DNA of 6,219 nucleotides from an uncultured Clostridia bacterium (GTDB lineage: Bacteria > Bacillota_A > Clostridia > Christensenellales > Borkfalkiaceae): positions 1 through 6,219 of the forward strand of contig CAKQXZ010000104.1 of NCBI GenBank assembly GCA_934292955.1. Direction: 5' to 3'. Below are positions 1-5,104 of the stretch, in pieces. A program made the position numbers and the translations under genes. Below the pieces are notes generated by a model, which was not told where the DNA came from, did not search any database, and saw only the letters and a program-made list of their open reading frames with translations. Numbering within the stretch: position 1 is the stretch's first letter; every line of letters starts with the position of its first letter.

Positions 1-685
1 ATGCATGGGCAGAAACGCAGGCTGGCTTACCGCCGCTGCAGCTCTTGCAGGATACAAAGGATTAGGCGCCGACCTTATTTATCTTCCCGAAGTCGCTTTC
101 GACGTAGATAAATTCATCGAAGACGTTAAAGCCGTTTGCGCCAGGAACAACAACAAATGCATCGCCGTCGTTTCCGAAGGTATTCACGACAAAAACGGCG
201 AACTCATCTGCGAACTCGTATCCAAGGGCGCACGCGACAGTTTCGGCCACGCTCAGCTCGGCGGCGTAGCGGCTACCCTTGCCAATATGATTAAAGAAAA
301 GACCGGTTTCAAGACCCGCGGCATCGAACTCAGTCTTATGCAGAGATGCGGCGCGCACCTTGCAAGCAAAGTTGACGTAGAAGAAACCTTCGAAGCAGGT
401 CGTCAGGCAGTTAAAGCAGCCGTCAACGGCGAAACCGACAAAATGGTCTGCTACGAAAGACAGCCCGGCGAAGAATACAAATGCGAATACAGACTTCTCC
501 CGCTTGAACTTGCAGCCAACACCGAAAAGACCGTTCCCCTTAACTGGATCACAAACAACGGCACCTATGTTTCCGACGAATATGTAAAATACGCGCTGCC
601 CCTTATTCAGGGCGATTGCAAAGCTCCGCTCGAAGACGGTCTGCCCAGATTCGCAAAACTCAAAAAAGTTTTCGTTAAGGTGTAA
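1..685 (+). CDS. 6-phosphofructokinase, C-terminal part (5' end outside the window)
   Basis: The reading frame is open from the first base. The codon before the first visible methionine is TGC (Cys), so that Met is the internal MGR motif and not the start. About 227 residues are present, probably just over half of a family member of roughly 400 residues. Visible signatures (numbered from that Met) are MGRNAGWL at 1-8, which contacts fructose 6-phosphate; VVSEG with Glu58; and the Arg105...QRCG segment with Arg114, matching the substrate-binding Glu and Arg residues of bacterial PFKs. The enzyme phosphorylates fructose 6-phosphate to fructose 1,6-bisphosphate in the cytoplasm. The NAGWLTAAAALA stretch and the tail with LNWITNNGTYVSDEY and ALPLI resemble the long, often pyrophosphate-dependent type. 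The residues that decide ATP versus PPi lie upstream and cannot be seen, so donor specificity is open. The gene ends in TAA and is followed by a strong terminator. It converges on queA and is functionally unrelated to it. Confidence 0.93.
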   Translation, partial: CMGRNAGWLTAAAALAGYKGLGADLIYLPEVAFDVDKFIEDVKAVCARNNNKCIAVVSEGIHDKNGELICELVSKGARDSFGHAQLGGVAATLANMIKEKTGFKTRGIELSLMQRCGAHLASKVDVEETFEAGRQAVKAAVNGETDKMVCYERQPGEEYKCEYRLLPLELAANTEKTVPLNWITNNGTYVSDEYVKYALPLIQGDCKAPLEDGLPRFAKLKKVFVKV

Positions 686-718
686 TTCAATCGTCTTATT
701 ATAAAGCGTAATCGCCGC

Positions 719-808
719 TTAATAATCATTTATTAACGCATTTCAATCGCTTAATAAACATTTTATTAACGTATTATTTCATCAGTCGTTTAATAAACCT
801 TTATTAAA
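719..808. repeat. Three successive AT-only hairpins (TTAATAA...TTATTAA)
   Basis: Three near-identical inverted repeats follow the PFK stop codon: 719-725 with 730-736, 751-758 with 762-769, and 789-796 with 801-808. Each has a TTAATAA-type left arm, a loop of 3-4 bases and a TTATTAA-type right arm. They start 32 and 38 bases apart and are separated by related spacers containing CGCATTTCA, CGTATTATTTCA and similar. The pattern suggests an imperfect tandem duplication of a unit of about 35 bases. No coding frame or known element explains it. The stems are pure A-T and lack T-tracts, so they are not convincing terminators, though they could add mRNA 3' structure or bind protein. Confidence 0.7.
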
Positions 809-838
809 ACGTAATTAAACGCTTAACAACTAAAACTT

Positions 839-866
839 AACCCCTTGCTTTTCAGCAAGGGGTTTT
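839..866 (+). terminator. Rho-independent terminator of the phosphofructokinase gene
   Basis: A perfect stem of CCCCTTGCT (841-849) and AGCAAGGGG (854-862) closes a TTTC loop. A-T pairs at 839-840 with 863-864 extend it, and TTTTATATT follows on the + strand. It lies about 155 bases after the PFK stop. Read on the - strand, the same stem is followed only by TTAAGTTTT, so it may also act weakly as a backup for queA. Confidence 0.9.
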
Positions 867-873
867 ATATTAT

Positions 874-911
874 AAAAAAACCGATATATCGCGTTATAAG
901 TCGATTATCGG
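874..911 (-). terminator. Rho-independent terminator of queA
   Basis: Read on the - strand, CCGATAATCG (911-902) pairs with CGAT (891-888) and TATCGG (886-881), with one unpaired A opposite position 887. This gives a 10-pair stem with a 10-base loop, followed directly by seven Ts (880-874). It begins about 50 bases after the queA stop and ends the - strand gene run. Its 5' arm is made from the repeated 3'-flank motif (copy 1). Confidence 0.85.
895..909 (-). repeat. 3'-flank motif, copy 1 (after queA)
   Basis: Core TATAAGTCGATTATC as read on the + strand; the identity with copy 4 extends to 18 bases (895-912). It contains the palindrome TTATAA (894-899) and the near-palindrome CGAT-T-ATCG (902-910). 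It starts about 50 bases downstream of the queA stop and is built into the queA terminator stem. The other copies are at 2255, 3638 and 4481. Function is unknown. Confidence 0.85.
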
Positions 912-959
912 CATTTTTATTATATTAAAATAAGTAACATTTTCAGTGTTTCAGCGCGC

Positions 960-1982
960 TTAATATATGAACATTGCGTCGCCGAAAGAAAAGAATCTGT
1001 ATTTTTCTTCCACCGCGAGTTTATATAAATCAAGCGTTTTTTCACGCCCTGCAAAAGCGGAAATCAGCATAATAAGCGTACTTTCGGGCAAATGAAAATT
1101 AGTAACAACTGCGTCCACGCACTTGAATTTATACGGCGGATAAATAAAAATCCCCGTATTTCCCGAACAAGCATGTACAAAACCGTTCTCGTCGGCAACC
1201 GTTTCAAGCGTTCTGATACTCGTCGTTCCGATAGCGATAACCCGCCTGCCTTCGCGCTTTGCGGCGTTGATCTGTTCGGCAGCTTTCTCGTCGACGTTGT
1301 AATATTCGACGTGCATTTCGTGGTCGAGAATATTTTCGCACTTAACCGGTCTGAACGTCCCCAACCCGACGTTAAGTTGCACTCTAGCAAAACTCACGCC
1401 CATTTCTTCGATTTTTTTCATAAGTTCGGGCGTAAAATGTAGTCCCGCCGTAGGAGCCGCAGCCGAGCCTTCGTTTTTACAGTAGACTGTCTGATATCTG
1501 TCTTTATCTTTAAGTTTTTCGTGAATATACGGCGGAAGCGGCATCTCGCCCACGCGCGACAAGATGTCTTCAAACACCCCGTCAAACGCGAACTCTATAA
1601 TGCGTTCGCCCGTTTGGGTACGCGCTTTTACGGTAAGAGAAAGTTCTTCGTTTATAACAAGTTTAACCCCTTCGCGGGCCTTTTTTCCGGGCTTAACAAG
1701 GCACTCCCAATCGGTATAATTCAGCCTTTTTAATAAAAGCAGCTCAACCTTTCCGCCATGCTCTGTATACGCATACAGCCTTGCGGGGTACACTTTCGTA
1801 TCGTTTATAACAAGCAAATCGCCCTTTTTCAGATATTTCGGCAAATCATAAAAATGTTCGTGGCAAACCATATCGTTTTCACGGTCATAAACCATCAATC
1901 TTGAAGAATCACGCGGATAAACAGGCGTTTGCGCAATCAATTCTTCGGGTAAATCATAATAAAAATCTTTTGTTTTCAGCAT
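960..1982 (-). CDS. queA: S-adenosylmethionine:tRNA ribosyltransferase-isomerase QueA
   Basis: QueA transfers and isomerises the ribosyl moiety of S-adenosylmethionine onto preQ1 at position 34 of GUN-anticodon tRNAs, giving epoxyqueuosine; it acts in the cytoplasm. From this start the protein has 340 residues, the usual family length. It opens with KTKDFYYDLPEELIAQTP and carries VINDTKVYPARL (58-69), GEMPLPPYI (145-153), AAAPTAGLHF (174-183), GLGTFRPV (206-213), IGTTSIRTLE (251-260), VTNFHLPESTLIML (293-306) and EEKYRFFSFGDAMFI (325-339), all family hallmarks. An ATG 24 bases further upstream (2006) would add MTEEKKEN. I prefer 1982 because family members normally begin just before the (K)T-DF-Y-LPEELIAQ block and because the extra codons lie inside an 18-base duplication. 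Neither start has an ideal ribosome binding site: GGAG lies 12 bases before 2006, and GGAAGAG about 12 before 1982. It is last in the ruvC-ruvA-ruvB-queA order; the commonly linked tgt gene does not follow. Confidence 0.96.
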   Translation of the reverse strand: MLKTKDFYYDLPEELIAQTPVYPRDSSRLMVYDRENDMVCHEHFYDLPKYLKKGDLLVINDTKVYPARLYAYTEHGGKVELLLLKRLNYTDWECLVKPGKKAREGVKLVINEELSLTVKARTQTGERIIEFAFDGVFEDILSRVGEMPLPPYIHEKLKDKDRYQTVYCKNEGSAAAPTAGLHFTPELMKKIEEMGVSFARVQLNVGLGTFRPVKCENILDHEMHVEYYNVDEKAAEQINAAKREGRRVIAIGTTSIRTLETVADENGFVHACSGNTGIFIYPPYKFKCVDAVVTNFHLPESTLIMLISAFAGREKTLDLYKLAVEEKYRFFSFGDAMFIY

Positions 1983-1990
1983 ATTCTCTT

Positions 1991-2048
1991 TTTTCTCTTC
2001 CGTCATTCCCGTATTATTCTCCAGCGGCGTTTTTCTCTTCCGTCATTC
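1991..2048. repeat. 18-base direct duplication at the queA start
   Basis: TTTTCTCTTCCGTCATTC occurs exactly at 1991-2008 and again at 2031-2048, offset by 40 bases. On the - strand each copy encodes ATG ACG GAA GAG AAA. The upstream copy (ATG at 2046) opens a ten-codon frame reading MTEEKNAAGE and stops at 2014. The downstream copy (ATG at 2006) runs in frame into queA. The shared CGTCATTC also resembles the left end of the dispersed CGTCAT repeat, so part of this may be repeat debris. Confidence 0.8.
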
Positions 2049-2124
2049 TGAATCTGTATCCCTATTCCGCCGTTTTTTTTAAGTAATTTCTGTTCAATCG
2101 GCACATACTCCGTCATGCTTTTTT

Positions 2125-2188
2125 CGTCATCCTGAGCATAGCCGAAGGATCCGGGCGAAGCCGCAAATTCAATAATTACATAAAACCT
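2125..2188 (+). repeat. Dispersed CGTCATCCTGAG palindromic repeat, copy A
   Basis: It begins CGTCATCCTGAG and has GAAGGATCC after a short 7-base centre. ATCCT (2129-2133) pairs with AGGAT (2146-2150). A second hairpin GGC-GAA-GCC (2154-2162) follows, then a tail resembling the other copies (ATTCAATAAT...ACCT). It lies between ruvB and queA, in antisense orientation to them. Partial CGTCAT fragments lie beside it at 2001, 2041 and 2111. Confidence 0.85.
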
Positions 2189-2254
2189 ACAGCACAGTGC
2201 CGCATTTCAAACAATTCCGTCACCGCATTATCTAAAAACCGACAAAAACCCGTC

Positions 2255-2269
2255 TATAGGTCGATTATC
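2255..2269 (-). repeat. 3'-flank motif, copy 2 (after ruvB)
   Basis: Core TATAGGTCGATTATC as read on +, beginning only three bases past the ruvB stop. It includes CTATAG (2254-2259) and CGATTATCG (2262-2270). On the - strand it is followed by GACGGG and five Ts, but I find no good hairpin using the core. A weak CGAC/GTCG pairing spanning the T-run is the best alternative. Confidence 0.8.
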
Positions 2270-2272
2270 GCA

Positions 2273-3343
2273 CTATTCATCGTCAAAAATCGACATCTGT
2301 TTCTTCGCCTTTGCCGGCATTTTTATCCCGAGATGCTCATAAGCTTTCGGCATACACATTCTGCCGCGCGGCGTTCTCGACACAAAACCCAGCCTTAACA
2401 AATACGGTTCATAAACGTCTTCTATAGTGTTTTTATCTTCGTTGATAGCGGCGGCAAGCGTTTCCAATCCGACAGGACCGCCCCCGAATTTTTCTATCAT
2501 AGTCGTCAGCAAACGAACGTCGACGTTATCAAGCCCCAACGGATCGATATCCATACGTTCGAGCGCGAGTTTTGTATCTGCGTATGTAATAGTTTCATGT
2601 CCCAGAACCACAGAATAATCGCGCACACGCTTAAGCAGTCTGTTTGCAATACGCGGCGTTCCGCGGCTACGCGAAGCAAGTTCGTCGGCGCCCGCTTTAT
2701 CAATAGAAATATTAAGCACTTCCGCCGAGCGGCAAATGATTTCCGAAAGTTCTTCGGTCGAATACATTTCAAGCCGACAAAGCACGCCGAAACGATCGCG
2801 AAGCGGAGAAGACAACATACCCGCTTTAGTCGTCGCGCCGATAAGCGTAAATCTTTTCAGCGGAATCTGCACCGTTCTTGCCGACGGACCTTTACCGATA
2901 ATGATATCCAGCGAATAATCTTCCATCGCGGGGTACAGAATTTCTTCCACGTTATGATTCAAACGATGAATTTCGTCTATAAACAAAACGTCGCCTTCGT
3001 TAAGATTGGTCAGAATCGCTGCAAGGTCGCCCGATTTTTCAATCGCAGGGCCGCTCGTCACTCGTATAGAAACACCCATTTCATTAGCAATAATGTGCGC
3101 AAGCGTAGTTTTTCCAAGCCCCGGCGGGCCATACAACAGAACATGGTCGAGCGGTTCGTTTCTCAACTTCGCGGCTTGCATGTATACCGCAAGATTACTT
3201 TTCACCTTTTCCTGACCGACGTAGCCGTCCATCGATTTCGGTCTTAAAATATTCTCGATCTCGTCGAATTCGGTACGGGTACTTACAATAAGACTATCTT
3301 CGCCTTCGCACCCTTCGTCGTTCAAAAAATCATCGTTCAACAT
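2273..3343 (-). CDS. ruvB: Holliday junction branch migration ATPase RuvB
   Basis: RuvB is the hexameric AAA+ motor that, bound to RuvA, pumps DNA through Holliday junctions during recombinational repair. The 356 residues show Walker A GPPGLGKT (72-79, Lys78), Walker B with FIDEIHR (121-127, Asp123/Glu124), sensor 1 in IGATTKAG (168-175), the arginine-finger segment LRDRFG (181-186), sensor 2 in [11 protein letters not shown] (227-237), and a C-terminal winged helix with [11 protein letters not shown] and the DNA-backbone motif RTPRGR (323-328). The start has a well-placed AAGGA (3351-3355) seven bases before ATG. The N-terminus carries an acidic stretch of about 20 residues (many Asp and Glu) before the conserved [11 protein letters not shown] block, and the protein ends in the acidic SIFDDE. 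It lies between ruvA and queA but with long repeat-filled gaps on both sides. Confidence 0.98.
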   Translation of the reverse strand: MLNDDFLNDEGCEGEDSLIVSTRTEFDEIENILRPKSMDGYVGQEKVKSNLAVYMQAAKLRNEPLDHVLLYGPPGLGKTTLAHIIANEMGVSIRVTSGPAIEKSGDLAAILTNLNEGDVLFIDEIHRLNHNVEEILYPAMEDYSLDIIIGKGPSARTVQIPLKRFTLIGATTKAGMLSSPLRDRFGVLCRLEMYSTEELSEIICRSAEVLNISIDKAGADELASRSRGTPRIANRLLKRVRDYSVVLGHETITYADTKLALERMDIDPLGLDNVDVRLLTTMIEKFGGGPVGLETLAAAINEDKNTIEDVYEPYLLRLGFVSRTPRGRMCMPKAYEHLGIKMPAKAKKQMSIFDDE

Positions 3344-3350
3344 ATCTTTA

Positions 3351-3355
3351 TCCTT
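3351..3355 (-). promoter_or_regulatory. Ribosome binding site of ruvB
   Basis: AAGGA on the - strand, seven bases before the ATG at 3343, supports that start and hence the acidic N-terminal extension of RuvB. Confidence 0.75.
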
Positions 3356-3434
3356 TTTCTCATTACGTCATTCTATCTCTCGATGGTCAATTCTTCGGCT
3401 CTTCCTATCTGCATTTTTCAGCCGTCGCCACTCA

Positions 3435-3517
3435 CGTCATTCTGAGCCTTAGTCGCTTGTTCGGCTTACGAAGGATCCGGGCGCTTGCGCCGCATTCAAC
3501 AACAACGCCAACCTTTT
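3435..3517 (+). repeat. Dispersed CGTCAT palindromic repeat, copy B
   Basis: CGTCATTCTGAG, a 23-base variable centre ending CTTAC, then GAAGGATCC. ATTCT (3439-3443) pairs with AGGAT (3472-3476), with one G-T pair. A second perfect hairpin GGCGC-TT-GCGCC spans 3480-3491. The tail includes AACGCCAACCTTTT, shared with copy D. It starts exactly 102 bases before copy C, in the same orientation. Confidence 0.88.
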
Positions 3518-3536
3518 CCACCCGCAACGCCGCCCC

Positions 3537-3617
3537 CGTCATCCTGAGACAAACTCCCTTGCCCTACCTACGAAGGATCCGGGCGCTTGCGCCGCATTTC
3601 CAATAAAATCGTCACCT
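3537..3617 (+). repeat. Dispersed CGTCAT palindromic repeat, copy C
   Basis: CGTCATCCTGAG, a centre containing CTTGCCCTACCTAC, then GAAGGATCC. ATCCT (3541-3545) pairs with AGGAT (3574-3578). The second hairpin GGCGC-TT-GCGCC spans 3582-3593. The tail ATTTCCAATAA...CACCT resembles copies A and D. It lies just left of motif copy 3. Confidence 0.88.
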
Positions 3618-3637
3618 AATAATAACAAAACACCGCC

Positions 3638-3652
3638 TATAGGTCGATTATC
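3638..3652 (-). repeat. 3'-flank motif, copy 3 (after ruvA)
   Basis: Core TATAGGTCGATTATC as read on +, with the perfect palindrome CCTATAGG at 3636-3643. It sits about 142 bases beyond the ruvA stop, further than the other copies. On the - strand GGCGGTGTTTTG follows. I see no stable hairpin here, so the core is conserved even without terminator structure. Confidence 0.8.
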
Positions 3653-3794
3653 TCACAGTTCACGCAATATCACGCTTATCAAAGCCACCACATAAACCTG
3701 CAAAAATCAACGCGCCTACATATGCGCAACCTTGCAATCAAAACATCGGCACAGCCAAAAATTCACGCGCAACAAAAACGCGCAATCAAAAATA

Positions 3795-4385
3795 TCAACC
3801 GAGCGATCTCAACGCCGTTCCGATAATATCTTCCACCGAAGAAGCCCCCGCGCTTAACGCCGAATTCACAGCTTTTACCGCGGTAACACGATTATACCCA
3901 AGGCTCATAAGCGCAGTGACGGCGTTTTCCGCGTCGCTACCCGAAAATGCGGGAACCACGTCTGACGGCAACGGATCGGAATTATCTGCAGAAACCTTTT
4001 CTCTGAGTTCGACTATAATTCTTTCCGCCGTTTTCTTGCCCAACCCTTTAACCGAAGACAGCATTTTTACGTCCGAAGTAGCGATTGCAAGCGCAAGATC
4101 TCTCAATCTCATTCCGCCGAGAACGGTTATCCCCATCTTCGCGCCCACTCCGGACACAGAAATCAGTTTAAGAAACATCTTTTTTTCTTCCATCGTATCG
4201 AACCCGAACAAAGAAATTCCGTCTTCCTTAACCTGCGTATAGGTGTACAGCCCGCCTTCTTTTTTCTCGTTCATACGCGCAAGAGCCGAAGCCGAGCATA
4301 TAATTTCATACCCGATTCCGTTATTTTCCACAAGCAACGTATTGCCGTCGATATACATTACCTTTCCGTATACATATCCGATCAT
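3795..4385 (-). CDS. ruvA: Holliday junction branch migration protein RuvA
   Basis: RuvA binds the four-way junction as a tetramer or octamer and loads RuvB on it. The 196 residues match the family length of about 200. The N-terminal OB-fold (about 1-63) starts MIGYVYGKV and contains the acidic pin Glu54-Asp55 followed by GISLFGF, which keeps the junction centre open. Two helix-hairpin-helix motifs follow: ISVSGVGAKMGITVL (75-89) and VKGLGKKTAERIIVEL (112-127). A polar linker (about 131-148) leads to the C-terminal RuvB-binding domain (about 150-196) with ALMSLGYNRVTAVKAV. The start is fixed by the family N-terminus and by GGTGA just upstream on the - strand, matching the downstream half of the consensus Shine-Dalgarno; ruvC has the same arrangement. 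It is 159 bases downstream of ruvC. Confidence 0.97.
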   Translation of the reverse strand: MIGYVYGKVMYIDGNTLLVENNGIGYEIICSASALARMNEKKEGGLYTYTQVKEDGISLFGFDTMEEKKMFLKLISVSGVGAKMGITVLGGMRLRDLALAIATSDVKMLSSVKGLGKKTAERIIVELREKVSADNSDPLPSDVVPAFSGSDAENAVTALMSLGYNRVTAVKAVNSALSAGASSVEDIIGTALRSLG

Positions 4386-4439
4386 AATTCACCGTATTTA
4401 TAAAATTTCAAACAAGTATCAATAAATTTCAAATAAACT

Positions 4440-4462
4440 AACGCCTGAATTTTACAGGCATT
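4440..4462 (-). other. Second stem-loop in the ruvC-ruvA gap
   Basis: On the - strand, AATGCCTG (4462-4455) pairs with CAGGCGTT (4447-4440), including one G-U pair, around a 7-base loop. As RNA it is fully paired on the - strand only, since the + strand has a C-A mismatch, which favours a role in the ruvC/ruvA transcript. The following AGTTTATTTG is a poor T-tract, so it could be a weak tandem terminator or a leader hairpin of ruvA. Confidence 0.5.
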
Positions 4463-4468
4463 ACAAGC

Positions 4469-4498
4469 AAAAAGCCCGCCTATAAGTCGATTATCGGC
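4469..4498 (-). terminator. Probable terminator of ruvC containing the 3'-flank motif
   Basis: On the - strand GCC (4498-4496), a G/A mismatch and ATAA (4494-4491) pair with TTAT (4485-4482) and GGC (4480-4478) around the loop TCGAC. GGGC and five Ts (4473-4469) follow. The stem is modest (seven pairs, one mismatch), so it may allow read-through to ruvA. It starts about 47 bases after the ruvC stop. Confidence 0.6.
4481..4495 (-). repeat. 3'-flank motif, copy 4 (after ruvC)
   Basis: Core TATAAGTCGATTATC as read on +; 4481-4498 is identical over 18 bases to copy 1 at 895-912. It forms most of the hairpin of the ruvC terminator candidate. Orientation relative to the upstream gene is the same as in the other three copies. 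Confidence 0.85.
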
Positions 4499-4544
4499 TA
4501 TTTTACAAAAAACTTTTATCTCCCGTACGCAAAATAAGGCAACT

Positions 4545-5042
4545 TTATCTGACCCCGAATTCACCCGAGAATCTGTTCGTAAAAACATGAGTTAAAGCAA
4601 CAGCAACGGCATCCGCCGCGTCGTCGGGTTTTGGAATTGCTTTTAAGTGCAATAAAGTTTTTACCATTTCCTGAATCTGCTTTTTATCGGCGCGCCCGTA
4701 CCCCGTAAGAGCCTGCTTTATCTGCAACGGAGTATATTCGAAAAGTCTTCCGCACTTTTTAACGCAAGTCAGCAGAATGACACCGCGCGCCTGCGCCACG
4801 TTGATAGCCGTTTTCTGGTTGTTGTTAAAAAACAATTCTTCAAGCGCGATTTCGTCGGGCTTGTATTTATCGATAAGTTTTATAAGCGACTCTTCGATCA
4901 TCGCAAGCCTTGTCGGCACCGCTTCTTCTTTAGGCGTAAGAATAACGCCGTAATCGAGCGGAACCGCTTTCCCGCTTTTATCTTTTTGCAACACTCCGAA
5001 CCCAATCGTCGCAAGTCCGGGGTCTATTCCGAGTATAACCAT
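4545..5042 (-). CDS. ruvC: Crossover junction endodeoxyribonuclease RuvC
   Basis: RuvC is a dimeric, metal-dependent resolvase that nicks two opposing strands of Holliday junctions. The 165-residue protein has the RNase H-like fold signature: ILGIDPG (3-9) with catalytic Asp7; ALEELFFNNN (66-75) with Glu68 and the junction-inserting Phe region; TGYGRADKKQIQEMV (113-127); and PDDAADAVAVALTH (139-152) with Asp141 and Asp144. All four catalytic acids of the E. coli enzyme (D7, E66, D138, D141) therefore have counterparts. The start is supported by GGTGA immediately upstream, as for ruvA. It lies 62 bases downstream of the hemolysin III-like gene with no clear terminator between, so cotranscription is possible. 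Confidence 0.97.
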   Translation of the reverse strand: MVILGIDPGLATIGFGVLQKDKSGKAVPLDYGVILTPKEEAVPTRLAMIEESLIKLIDKYKPDEIALEELFFNNNQKTAINVAQARGVILLTCVKKCGRLFEYTPLQIKQALTGYGRADKKQIQEMVKTLLHLKAIPKPDDAADAVAVALTHVFTNRFSGEFGVR

Positions 5043-5104
5043 ATTTCACCGATATTTTCTCAGTTTTTCCGCGCCAAAATCTTACTGCAAACCAATATTA
5101 TTTT

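Larger units (their letters stand above)
3344..3794. other. 451-base non-coding gap between ruvA and ruvB, filled with repeats
   Basis: No gene is supported here. From right to left it holds an A-rich spacer (3653-3794) with a tandem near-repeat of CGCGCAAYMAAAAA type at about 3766-3792, motif copy 3, palindromic repeats C and B, and a partial CGTCATTCT fragment at 3366-3374. Then comes the ruvB ribosome binding site. I could not identify a clear promoter for ruvB by eye. Confidence 0.75.

Noticed and set aside
5..7. ATG at base 5 as the start of a short phosphofructokinase
   Set aside because: This Met is the conserved internal MGR motif, and the frame is open to the window edge, so the gene is cut by the window rather than short.
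2597..3247. 216-codon open frame on the + strand opposite ruvB
   Set aside because: It lies wholly antisense to a fully convincing ruvB. Its Arg/His/Asn-rich composition is what the opposite strand of that gene gives, and no domain is visible.
3435..3617. CRISPR-like direct repeats
   Set aside because: There are only two adjacent units, with long imperfect repeats and no uniform spacers or cas genes. They belong to a dispersed palindromic family.
4382..4588. 68-codon open frame on the - strand across the ruvC end and the ruvC-ruvA gap
   Set aside because: It overlaps the conserved end of ruvC in another frame and runs through the terminator hairpins and motif copy 4. Its composition is unlike a protein and it has no family resemblance.
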